A stretch of DNA of 64,000 bases from positions 1-64,000 of the forward strand of contig NZ_JAPFFT010000007.1 of assembly GCF_026241105.1 (NCBI RefSeq), read 5' to 3'. The notes beneath the pieces were generated by a model. The model was not told the origin of the DNA, made no database searches, and saw nothing but the letters and a program-made list of their open reading frames with translations. Origin of the DNA: Arthrobacter rhizophilus (GTDB lineage Bacteria; Actinomycetota; Actinomycetes; Actinomycetales; Micrococcaceae). The translations under genes and the position numbers were made by a program. Below, piece after piece: positions 44,671-53,515 of the stretch. Numbering within the stretch: the stretch's first letter is position 1; each line of letters begins with the position of its first letter.

Positions 44671-45717
44671 ATGGAAAAGCAAGAGCCCCATGGTTCCGGT
44701 CTTGGGGGTGGACGGAAGCGAAATCGGCGGAACTTTTGGAGTTCCCTCCGATATCGATGGGCCTTGCTGACAGTCTGCGCGGTTGTCTTGGCGCCGGCCC
44801 TTACGGCAACGATCTACTCCGCCGCACATGCGCGTTCATCCGCCGCCCGTGCCGTGTCGGCGATCGCCACTGCGACATCGTCCGCGACCGCGACGGCGGC
44901 GGCCCCGACGGCGGCGGCCCCCGTGCCGTCGTCGACCACTTCTGTCGCGCCCGAGACTCCGACTGCCTCCGCAGTGGCTCCTGCTCCCGCGGCGGTGGCG
45001 CCGGTTGTGCCCGCTGCACCGGCGCCAGGCGTGACTCCTGCTTTGGACGCGGAGATCAACGGCATCCTCGACGCCAACAACCAGTACCAGATCGGTGTCA
45101 CACTGATCGACTTGTCCAATGGCTCAAGCCATCAGTACGGGGTCCAGGCGCCATTCGAGGCAGCAAGCACGGCCAAGGTCCTGGCTGCCGCAGCCTACTA
45201 TCACCTTGTCGAGACAGGCGAAGTTTCGCTTGACGATCCCTTGGGGGACTACACATCCGGACTCCAGATCAAGGACATGATCCAAGAGAGCGACAACGAT
45301 TCCTGGTCCTTGATCATGGACGCCGTGGGCTACTCGGAACTGCAGGCGTATGCCGCCTCAATCGGCGTCAGCTATGACCCCTTGAACAACACCCTGACTC
45401 CAAGCGAGATGGCGAGCATCCTGGCTGACCTCTACACCGGAAAGCTTTTGAACCAACAGGACACCGCGCAACTGCTGTCCTACATGCAGAACACGAACTA
45501 CGAATTCCTCATCCCCGCCGCGGTACCGGCCGGTATCAGCGTTTTCCACAAGTACGGGCTGCTCGACGACGAACTCCACGACGCCAGCGTCCTCACCAAG
45601 GGCACCAGTTCCTATGTGTTCGTGGTCTACACCAAAGGTCAGAACGAGAGCGACATACCGGCCCGCACCGACGTCTTCCACCAACTCACCCAGGCTGTGG
45701 TTACTGGCCTGTTCTAG
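44671..45717 (+). CDS. Membrane-anchored serine hydrolase, class A beta-lactamase-like
   Basis: A 348-aa exported protein. A basic N-terminus and hydrophobic segment (about 30-50) anchor it; a 70-residue Ala/Pro/Thr linker follows. From residue 122 the domain has the penicilloyl-serine motifs S166-T-A-K169 and S207-D-N209. The third motif, usually KTG, is replaced by HKYG or TKG, so beta-lactamase activity is doubtful. It may act on peptidoglycan peptides. No clear ribosome site precedes the ATG. Confidence 0.82.
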   Translation: MEKQEPHGSGLGGGRKRNRRNFWSSLRYRWALLTVCAVVLAPALTATIYSAAHARSSAARAVSAIATATSSATATAAAPTAAAPVPSSTTSVAPETPTASAVAPAPAAVAPVVPAAPAPGVTPALDAEINGILDANNQYQIGVTLIDLSNGSSHQYGVQAPFEAASTAKVLAAAAYYHLVETGEVSLDDPLGDYTSGLQIKDMIQESDNDSWSLIMDAVGYSELQAYAASIGVSYDPLNNTLTPSEMASILADLYTGKLLNQQDTAQLLSYMQNTNYEFLIPAAVPAGISVFHKYGLLDDELHDASVLTKGTSSYVFVVYTKGQNESDIPARTDVFHQLTQAVVTGLF

Positions 45718-45744
45718 CGAGCCTTCGGCTTCAACAGCTCCAGC

Positions 45745-45795
45745 ACAACGACGCCGGCCGTGGAGTCAGTCTGACTGCACGGCCGGCGTCGTTGT
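45745..45795. terminator. Terminator, 18-bp perfect stem
   Basis: ACAACGACGCCGGCCGTG (45745-45762) pairs exactly with 45778-45795 across a 15-nt loop that itself contains CAGTCTGACTG. TTTCCTT follows. It closes the serine hydrolase gene and can also serve the minus-strand gene ending at 45975. Confidence 0.85.
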
Positions 45796-45974
45796 TTCCT
45801 TATGGGCGCTGAGCGCCTGTCGCATTGCTGGTTATTTGCCTCCTCTCCGCATAGGGTCGGGCCAATTTCCGATGAAACTCGTGTGGTCCTGCATGGTCTT
45901 CTCCTGACTGAGGCTTGTCCCTGCGCGGTGTGGCGCAGGTGGGTCGTGCCTGCCATGGGGCAGGTGCGGCCTGG

Positions 45975-46826
45975 TCAGTCGGGGGAAGACCCCGGATCGA
46001 ACGCGGGTTCTGCAGCGGGGTTCTCACGGCCCTCAGGGAGCCGGCCGTCGTGGAAGGGCGGTGCCAACGCGCGCTGTTCCGGGAGATCTGCCGCCCCATG
46101 GGCGGATCCTCCCTGTGGTCCCGACGTCGATCCCGACTCGCGTGGGGACGCCGCCGCGGGAGCGGGCGTGTCCGCCGGAGGATCCACAGCCCCTGCCGAT
46201 GAGTTCGTCATCGCCAATTCGGCAGGGAACATTGGAGCAGGCCTGTCCGGAATGAAGCGAAGGATATTTTTGTTGGCTGACGGTCCGGTCTGGACGGCTG
46301 GTGAAAGAGCGCTGGTACGGAGAATCGTGGTGGGGTCGGGTGGGGTCGGCGCGCTGGTCGGAGGCCCTGCGGGCACCGGGACCGGGAGGACGGCTGGAAC
46401 GCTTGTTCCCGAAGGAGGCGGGATGCCGGGCACTGAAGGCAAAGCCGGCTTTGGCGGCAAAGCCGGCTTTGGCAGTGGCAGGAGTTCCCCGATCGCGCTG
46501 TCAACGGGGGGCGTCACGGCATCGATGATTCCAACAACGGCGGGTGGCGCGGCGTTGTTCGGTAACTGATTGACCAAAGTCTTGGGAATCCCCGCCAATT
46601 GGCTCGGACTTGGAATGGCGGAAGGGACGTCACCGACCAGCGACCGCAGGGGATCGGGAAGGGGACCGGGGACTATGGAAACCGACGGAACCGACGGCAG
46701 GAGGTCAGTAGCTTGCGACGGACCGGCAAGCCACACCAGCCACGCGGTTACGCCAAAAGTCGCGACAAGAACAGGGCGTAATAAGGAAATGCCACGGGGT
46801 CCCAGATACCCGTCCAAACACTCCAC
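45975..46826 (-). CDS. Pro/Ala-rich exported protein of unknown function
   Basis: A 283-aa protein. A signal peptide is plausible at residues 15-40 (LLRPVLVATFGVTAWLVWLA, cleavage near PSQA). The rest is low-complexity, rich in Pro, Ala, Ser and Val, with repeated LPxVPxV-type runs and no recognisable domain. It may be a wall-spanning or cell-surface protein. Strong third-position GC supports coding, but the low complexity leaves some doubt. Confidence 0.6.
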   Translation of the reverse strand: MECLDGYLGPRGISLLRPVLVATFGVTAWLVWLAGPSQATDLLPSVPSVSIVPGPLPDPLRSLVGDVPSAIPSPSQLAGIPKTLVNQLPNNAAPPAVVGIIDAVTPPVDSAIGELLPLPKPALPPKPALPSVPGIPPPSGTSVPAVLPVPVPAGPPTSAPTPPDPTTILRTSALSPAVQTGPSANKNILRFIPDRPAPMFPAELAMTNSSAGAVDPPADTPAPAAASPRESGSTSGPQGGSAHGAADLPEQRALAPPFHDGRLPEGRENPAAEPAFDPGSSPD

Positions 46827-47154
46827 CTCCCCAGTGCGGTGTTTGCACGCTAGGTTACGCTCGTCCTCGGCGGTAGTCCATAGCTAAGCATGCTTAGTTT
46901 CCGAATTCAGGAAGCATCGTCAGGTAGTTTTCAAGCTTGATTATTTCTTTTCCACGCGTTCAGCGCCGCTTCGCACGATGGCGGAGCCGTGGCCGCGGTG
47001 TGCGGACGATTCCGGGATTTGAGACTCCTCGTCGGAACAAGCGGTTTCGGCGGAGTTCCGTTCTGTCTATTGTGAGGGTTCTTACGCCAAGTGTCTTGTC
47101 GTGGGATGGCATCTGGTTTTACTTGGTGGCAGTCTTCATTAATCGGAGGAACAC
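46827..47154. other. Intergenic region ahead of the M20-hutF operon
   Basis: 328 bp between divergent genes; no credible gene seen. It contains the perfect palindrome CTAAGCATGCTTAG (46884-46897) directly followed by TTCCGAATTCAGGAA (46899-46913), described separately. GGAGGA precedes the GTG start at 47155. Confidence 0.6.
46884..46913 (+). promoter_or_regulatory. Adjacent palindromes, candidate operators
   Basis: CTAAGCATGCTTAG is a perfect 14-bp palindrome. TTCCGAATTCAGGAA follows after one base and has the same TTCC-N7-GGAA form as the hyi operator at 16373. They lie about 240-270 bp ahead of the M20 gene and 58-87 bp ahead of the divergent Pro-rich gene. Regulation of either side is possible. 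Confidence 0.4.
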
Positions 47155-48369
47155 GTGGAAACCGTCAATCAGCTCCTTGACTCAATCAAGGACGTGGGCC
47201 GCGATGCGGTGCGCGGAGGATACTCCAGGGCCGTCTACTCGACCCCCGAGCTCGACCTCAGGCAGTGGTTCATCGAACAAGCCCAGCAGCGCGGCCTCGA
47301 CGTCGAGACCGACCTCAACGGCATCATCTGGGCTTGGTGGGGAAAGCCCCAGAACGGTGCGCTTGTCACCGGCAGCCACCTCGACTCCGTCCCCGGAGGA
47401 GGGGCCTTTGACGGGCCGCTCGGCGTCGCTTCCGCACTGGCCGCCGTCGATATCCTCAAGTCCCGCAGCCTTGGCTCAAATGCCGCAGCGCCGACGCGCT
47501 CCCTGGCCATCACGGTCTTCCCGGAAGAGGAAGGATCCCGCTTTGGCGTGGCGTGCCTGGGCTCGAGGATCCTGACCGGCGCGATCGACGTCGACAAGGC
47601 GCTGAACCTGCGCGACGTCGACGGCAACACTTTCGCCGACGTCGCGCGGGGCCACGGACTGGATCCCCGGTACGTCGGGCACGATCCGAAGGCGCTTGCG
47701 CGAATCGGCGACTTCGTCGAACTCCATGTCGAACAAGGCAAGGGGCTGGGCCAGAGCGGGCCGGCCATCGCCGTCGGAAGCTCAATCTTGGGCCACGGCC
47801 GCTGGAAACTGAGCGTCAGCGGCCAAGGCAACCACGCCGGGACAACCCTCATGGCCGACCGTGCCGATCCGATGGTCGCGGCCGCGCAGATCGTCGTTGC
47901 CGTCCGCGACACCGCGGCCAAACAGCCGGATGCGAGGGCCACCGTCGGGCGCTTGACGCCCGTTCCGGGTGGTACCAACGTGATTGCCTCCCGTGTGGAC
48001 CTGTGGCTTGACGCCCGCCATCCCGACGACGCCGTCACGGCGCAACTGATCGAATCGATCTACGGCGCAGCCCGGGAAATCGCGGCGAGCGAAGGATGTA
48101 CGGTAACCCTCACGGAGGAGTCCTACAGCGACACCGTGCACTTCGATCCGGGCCTGAGCCGACGCCTCGCCGATCTTCTGCCCGGGGCGCCGGTTCTGGC
48201 GACCGGCGCAGGGCACGACGCCGGTGTGCTGGCTGGACATGTCCCCTCGGCGATGCTCTTCGTCCGCAATCCCAGCGGAATCTCGCATTCCCCGGAAGAA
48301 TACGTGGCTGACGAGGACGCCTCGGCCGGCGCCGTTGCGCTCGCCGACGTATTAGAGGGACTTCTGTGA
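47155..48369 (+). CDS. M20-family amidohydrolase, allantoate amidohydrolase/N-carbamoylase-like
   Basis: A 404-aa metallo-amidase of the AllC/HyuC group. Metal ligands are in GSHLDSVPGGGAFDGPLGV (His, Asp), VFPEEEGSRFG (Glu-Glu) and a late His in GAGHDAGVLAG; the substrate helper is LHVEQGKGL. The GTG at 47155 has CGGAGGA upstream. Its stop overlaps the GTG start of hutF. Allantoate hydrolysis is one option, but the coupling to hutF suggests instead that it removes the formyl group from N-formylglutamate. It could also be AllC placed by chance. Confidence 0.82.
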   Translation: METVNQLLDSIKDVGRDAVRGGYSRAVYSTPELDLRQWFIEQAQQRGLDVETDLNGIIWAWWGKPQNGALVTGSHLDSVPGGGAFDGPLGVASALAAVDILKSRSLGSNAAAPTRSLAITVFPEEEGSRFGVACLGSRILTGAIDVDKALNLRDVDGNTFADVARGHGLDPRYVGHDPKALARIGDFVELHVEQGKGLGQSGPAIAVGSSILGHGRWKLSVSGQGNHAGTTLMADRADPMVAAAQIVVAVRDTAAKQPDARATVGRLTPVPGGTNVIASRVDLWLDARHPDDAVTAQLIESIYGAAREIAASEGCTVTLTEESYSDTVHFDPGLSRRLADLLPGAPVLATGAGHDAGVLAGHVPSAMLFVRNPSGISHSPEEYVADEDASAGAVALADVLEGLL

Positions 48370-49718
48370 ACGGGTTCTGGTGCGAGGCGGCGCTGGTAAA
48401 CGCGGACGCCTCGGCCGGGGTTTCGGAGGTTGCCACGGGCGTTCGGCTGGAAGTACGCGACGGCCGAATCACCGGAATCACCACCGGGGTCCAGCCCGAA
48501 GCCTCTGACCAGATCCTGAATGGCGTCGTCTTCCCGGCGGCGGCCAACGCCCACTCACATGCATTCCACCGGATCCTGCGCGGACGGACGCACGATGGGC
48601 GTGGTGACTTTTGGGTGTGGCGAGAGCAGATGTACCGGAGCGCCGCTGAACTCACGCCCGAGAAATACGAAAAGCTCGCCACAGCAGTCTTCACCGAAAT
48701 GGTGGTGTCCGGCTTCAGCAGCGTGGCGGAGTTCCACTACGTCCACCACCAGCCCGAAGGGACGCCGTATCCGGAGCCGCACGCCATGGAACTGGCGTTG
48801 GCAAGGGCTGCCGTTGCGGCCGGGATCCGGCTCACTTTGCTGGACACCCTTTATCTCGCGGGAGGCATCGGAACGCCGCTCAGCCCGGAACAGGCGCGGT
48901 TCGGCGACGCCGACGCCCAGGCTTGGCTGGACCGGCTCGCCTCGCTGAGGGCCGAAATCGCGCGGACCTTTCCGCCGGACATGGTCAGCGTGGGGGCCGC
49001 CCTGCATTCCGTCCGCGGCGTGCCCGAGGAGGCTCTCAAGACGGTCGCCCGGCAGTTGCCCGCGGACATTCCGCTCCACATCCATCTGAGCGAACAACCG
49101 GCCGAGAACGAGGCCTGCCTGCAGGCCTATGGCGTCACCCCAACTGGACTCCTTGCCCGGCATGGCCTGTTGTCCACGCGGCTCTCCGCCGTCCACGCCA
49201 CTCACCTGACACCGGAGGACATCAAGCTCCTCGGAGACGCTGGAGCCACAGTGGTGATGTGTCCAAGCACCGAAGCCGATCTCGCCGATGGAATCGGGCC
49301 GGCCCGCGCATTGTCCGACGCCGGAGCGACCATCGCGCTCGGCACGGACCAGCACGCCGTGATCGACCCCTGGGTCGAAATGCGCACCTTGGAGCTCGGA
49401 GAACGCCTTGGTTCCGGTCAGCGGGGCAGGTTTTCACCGCAGGAACTGCTTCGCGCTGCCACGGTCGGTGCGGCGGCATCCATGGGCACGCCCATAGCGT
49501 CGGCGCTGGAAGTAGGCGCAGTCTGCGACCTTATGGCTGTGGCCCCGGACTCGGTGCGAACTGCCGGTTCCATGCCGCAGCAGTTCGCGTTCAGCGCGAC
49601 GGCGAGTGACGTCATCGGCGTCGTCATTGCCGGGGAACTGGTGGCTTCACACGGAGTCCACGTACGGCTCGGCACGCCGGGCAGGTTGCTCACGGAGGCG
49701 TTGAAGGAGTTTTCCTGA
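48366..49718 (+). CDS. hutF: Formimidoylglutamate deiminase
   Basis: A 450-aa amidohydrolase-superfamily enzyme that converts N-formimidoyl-glutamate to N-formylglutamate and ammonia in histidine breakdown. NAHSHAFHRILRGRTHDGRGDFWVWREQMY is the HutF signature with the HxH metal site; further ligands lie in HLSEQPAENEAC, VHATHLTPED and GTDQHAVID. GTG start overlaps the upstream stop. Other hut genes (hutH, U, I) are not in the window. Confidence 0.9.
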   Translation: MNGFWCEAALVNADASAGVSEVATGVRLEVRDGRITGITTGVQPEASDQILNGVVFPAAANAHSHAFHRILRGRTHDGRGDFWVWREQMYRSAAELTPEKYEKLATAVFTEMVVSGFSSVAEFHYVHHQPEGTPYPEPHAMELALARAAVAAGIRLTLLDTLYLAGGIGTPLSPEQARFGDADAQAWLDRLASLRAEIARTFPPDMVSVGAALHSVRGVPEEALKTVARQLPADIPLHIHLSEQPAENEACLQAYGVTPTGLLARHGLLSTRLSAVHATHLTPEDIKLLGDAGATVVMCPSTEADLADGIGPARALSDAGATIALGTDQHAVIDPWVEMRTLELGERLGSGQRGRFSPQELLRAATVGAAASMGTPIASALEVGAVCDLMAVAPDSVRTAGSMPQQFAFSATASDVIGVVIAGELVASHGVHVRLGTPGRLLTEALKEFS

Positions 49719-49861
49719 AGGACGGCGCCCACGATCCGTCCATCGGCCGCCAGGCAGAAGGGCGGTCTGCCCAAGGCTCCTCCTGCGCTCCTGCCGTAGA
49801 TTTGCCTTGGTCGACCCCGACCCTTGAACTGCCCTCCCCCCGAATCTGACCAGGAGAATCC

Positions 49862-50611
49862 ATGACGCCGATCCCTACGCACAGCCAACCGCAAACCCGC
49901 CTTGGCGCTTGGGTCACTTTTCTGGACGCGCATGGCATAGAGGCCCTGTCCGGCAGTGGATTCGACTGGATCGGCATCGACCTGCAACATGGCACCGCCA
50001 CCCTGGACGGACTCCCCGGGTTGCTCCGCGCTTGCGAACTCAACCGAACGCCTGCTTTGGTGCGCACGTCCGGGCACAGCGCGGCGGAGATCGGCCGTGC
50101 CCTCGACGCCGGAGCGGCCGGCGTCGTGGTCCCCATGGTCGAGTCCGCGGCCCAAGCCGCGGCGATCGCCGCCGCCTGCACTTTTCCGCCGGAGGGTGTC
50201 CGCAGTTCCGGGGCTTCACGATCCGCTTTCGCTACTCCTTTGCTGCTGCAGCCCGAGGGGAAAGTGTTGTGCCTGGCCATGATTGAGAGCTCCGCGGGGC
50301 TGACCAATGCCGAGGCCATCGCCCAGGCCGACGGCATCGACGGGATCTTCGTGGGGCCCTACGATTTGGCCCTGTCCCTCGGCGCCAGCGGCGTCACGGA
50401 TCCGAGGACCCTCGACGCGATCGTCCACGTTCTGGCGGTGGCCCGAAATCATGGGAAGCTGACCGGCGCGTTCAGTGGCTCAGTCGAGTTGAGCGGTGCG
50501 TTGCGCGACGCCGATCTGCTGGCTGTCGACTCGGACCTCGCCTTCCTGAGGTCCGGCGCCGAAGCCAAGCTGGCGGCCACCCGTGCGGCACTTTCGGCCG
50601 CGCGGGGCTAG
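49862..50611 (+). CDS. HpcH/HpaI aldolase/citrate lyase family protein
   Basis: A 249-aa class II, metal-dependent aldolase. GFDWIGIDLQHG, VVPMVESAAQA, the metal Glu in LAMIESSAGL and GIFVGPYDLALSLG are HpcH/HpaI signatures. Such enzymes cleave 2-oxo-hydroxy acids to pyruvate and an aldehyde; the preferred substrate here is not known. It follows hutF by 143 bp and has GGAGAA upstream, so it may be separate from the histidine operon. Confidence 0.9.
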   Translation: MTPIPTHSQPQTRLGAWVTFLDAHGIEALSGSGFDWIGIDLQHGTATLDGLPGLLRACELNRTPALVRTSGHSAAEIGRALDAGAAGVVVPMVESAAQAAAIAAACTFPPEGVRSSGASRSAFATPLLLQPEGKVLCLAMIESSAGLTNAEAIAQADGIDGIFVGPYDLALSLGASGVTDPRTLDAIVHVLAVARNHGKLTGAFSGSVELSGALRDADLLAVDSDLAFLRSGAEAKLAATRAALSAARG

Positions 50612-50629
50612 CAGCGCTGAAACCGATGA

Positions 50630-50657
50630 CGACGGCGGGTGCTGCCCGCCGCCGTCG
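50630..50657. terminator. Bidirectional terminator hairpin
   Basis: CGACGGCGG (50630-50638) pairs with CCGCCGTCG (50649-50657) over a 10-nt GC-rich loop that can pair further. It lies between convergent genes (aldolase ending 50611, kinase fragment ending 50674). Confidence 0.65.
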
Positions 50658-50673
50658 GGCACTGGACCTAACG

Positions 50674-51147
50674 TCAGTCGAGCGGCAGCGTGACGGTAAC
50701 GCAAGTACCGTTGCCTGGCTTGGAGGCGATGGAGACCTCGCCGCCCACTTCATTGACGGCGATGGACATGAGGCGGAGTCCGAATCCGTGGTTCCCGCTA
50801 GCGGCAGTGGCGTGGCTATCGAAGCCGGCGCCATTGTCCGTGACGGTCAGCCGGATCCCGTGATAGACGGCGGCAAGCCGGACGGTGATGTCGTGGGCGT
50901 GCGCGTACTTGAACGCGTTGCTGAGGACTTCCTTGGCTGCATGGTAGAGGAGGGACGCCGAGCCGGACGAGATTTCAATCCCATGGTGCGGCGTCTCCCA
51001 GTGGACCTCGGTCCCTTGGCGGCGGAGCGGTGCGGCCAAGCGGTCGATGCAGCCGGCGAGCCCCAAGGCGTGGAAGTCAACGGGTTGCTGATCGGTGATA
51101 ACGCCGTTGATGGCGGTAACCTCGTCCAGAGCTGTTGATGTCTTCAT
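50674..51147 (-). CDS. Stand-alone histidine kinase ATPase domain protein
   Basis: A 157-aa protein that is essentially a HATPase_c domain: N-box KEVLSNAFKYAH, G1 box DNGAGFD and G2 box HGFGLRLM. The start VDFHALGLAGCIDRLAAPL resembles the linker after the phospho-acceptor His in NarL-type sensor kinases, but that His and any sensor or membrane region are absent. It could be the remains of a larger kinase or an independent ATP-binding regulator. No response regulator gene is adjacent. Confidence 0.75.
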   Translation of the reverse strand: MKTSTALDEVTAINGVITDQQPVDFHALGLAGCIDRLAAPLRRQGTEVHWETPHHGIEISSGSASLLYHAAKEVLSNAFKYAHAHDITVRLAAVYHGIRLTVTDNGAGFDSHATAASGNHGFGLRLMSIAVNEVGGEVSIASKPGNGTCVTVTLPLD

Positions 51148-51303
51148 GACCGGTCCTGCTCCCCTTGCAGCCTTGGTGCTTTCGCCGGCGAATGGGTTCC
51201 GCCTCTGCTTGGATTAAGAGTGGACCCTGGGCCTCAAGGTTCCCGCGATATTTGCTTAGTTTCGTCCTAATTTTTTGTCAGGAATCTTCAAGGTCCGCAG
51301 GCG

Positions 51304-52194
<891 letters not shown>

Positions 52195-52284
52195 TTACGA
52201 CGGCGGCACCCCCTTGCCGCTTGGAACGCTCGCTCACAGGCGGCCCTTGGGAATGAATCCAAATACTTGAATGTTCAATGAATT

Positions 52285-53325
52285 ATGGACTTTGGAATCT
52301 TCACTTTCGGAGAGCTATCCCGCGACATCAGGACCGGCGTCTCCCCGTCACCGCAGCAGCGGCTCAAAGACATCATTGAGCTGGCGAAGCTCGCCGAGCA
52401 GGCAGGGCTTTCGTCCCTGAGCTTGGGAGAGCACCATCGGCACGATTTCGCACTCTCGGCCCCGGAAATCGTGCTCGCGGCCATCGCTCGAGAAACCACC
52501 AACCTTCGGCTGGGCACCGCCGTCACGGTTTTATCCACCCAGGACCCTGTCCGGCTCTTTGAGCAGTTCTCCACGCTGGATCTCATTTCGGGCGGGCGGG
52601 CAGAGATTATCGCTGGCCGTGGCGCCTTTGTGGAGTCGTACTCCTTGTTTGGCCACAGATTAGAGGACTATGACGAGCTGTTCGAAGAGAAGCTGAAGAT
52701 GCTGCTCGCGTTGCGTGACAACGGCAACCTTCACTGGGAGGGAAACCTGACCCAAACCGTCTCCGGGATGGACATAGCGCCCCGTCCGGTCCAGGAAAAG
52801 TTGCCCATCTGGGTGGGCGTGGGCGGTACTCCGCAGAGTTTCGTCCGGGCGGGGCGATTGGGTCTGCCGTTGTTCATTGCTCTGTTGTCCGGACCGGCAC
52901 GATTCAGGCGGCTCGTGGAGCTGTACCGGGAGGCCGCTGAAAACGCAGGACACGACGCTGCCGCCCTGCCAGTCGGTGCTGGTGGCCATTTCTACGTGGC
53001 GCCGACGTCGCAGCAAGCCCGGGACACCTTCTACCCTTACTATCGCGCCTACTTTGAGCAGAACATGCCCCGGCCAGTTGACCATTTCCCGCGGAGCACC
53101 TTCGACGAATGGACCGAACCGGGTGGGGGCCTGCTAGTTGGAAGCCCACAACAGGTCGTCGAAAAGCTATTGGAAATCCATAGCGTCCTCGGTAACACGC
53201 GGTATCTGGCTCAGGTCGGTCTCGGCGGCTTGCCCTTCGCTGAGACGGCGCGGTCCATTGAGCTTCTGGCTACCGAAATCATCCCTGCAGTGAACCGCGA
53301 GATCGGCGTCGCTTTTGCGCGGTAA
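52285..53325 (+). CDS. LLM-class (luciferase-like) flavin-dependent oxidoreductase
   Basis: A 346-aa TIM-barrel flavoprotein. SLGEHHRHDFALSAPEIVLAAIA, LGTAVTVLSTQDPVRLFEQF and SGGRAEIIAGRGAFVESY are typical of the LLM family that uses FMNH2 or F420. The substrate is unknown. No ribosome site is obvious, and the start lies 144 bp from the divergent hydrolase gene. Confidence 0.9.
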   Translation: MDFGIFTFGELSRDIRTGVSPSPQQRLKDIIELAKLAEQAGLSSLSLGEHHRHDFALSAPEIVLAAIARETTNLRLGTAVTVLSTQDPVRLFEQFSTLDLISGGRAEIIAGRGAFVESYSLFGHRLEDYDELFEEKLKMLLALRDNGNLHWEGNLTQTVSGMDIAPRPVQEKLPIWVGVGGTPQSFVRAGRLGLPLFIALLSGPARFRRLVELYREAAENAGHDAAALPVGAGGHFYVAPTSQQARDTFYPYYRAYFEQNMPRPVDHFPRSTFDEWTEPGGGLLVGSPQQVVEKLLEIHSVLGNTRYLAQVGLGGLPFAETARSIELLATEIIPAVNREIGVAFAR

Positions 53326-53340
53326 ACCCGACCATGTGCA

Positions 53341-53396
53341 GGAGGGTTGGGGAAAAGAGCCCGATAGGTGAGCGAGGGTTGGGGAAATGGCCCTTG
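53341..53396. repeat. Short intergenic repeat related to the 32-bp unit
   Basis: GAGGGTTGGGGAAA occurs twice (53343 and 53376), around GATAGGTGAGCGAGG, which resembles the core TATATGTGAGCGGG of the tandem repeat at 8612-8724 and the single copy near 6827. It follows the LLM gene and precedes the ABC exporter. Confidence 0.5.
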
Positions 53397-53515
53397 TTTC
53401 TGCAGGACGGTCGCGCACGGTCGCCCAGCCACGCTTCGCCCTGAGGGAAAGCCCTAGTTGCCCCCAGCAACCAGTCGTAGACTGGCCTTCGAATCACTAC
53501 GTGAGTTGGAGACCG

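Noticed and set aside
44671..45717. Functional class A beta-lactamase conferring resistance
   Set aside because: STAK and SDN motifs are present but the KTG motif is not clear and a long linker and membrane anchor suggest a cell-wall role.
46937..47575. A 212-aa frame starting before the M20 amidohydrolase
   Set aside because: Its second half overlaps the M20 gene in another frame and the first half is basic and unstructured.
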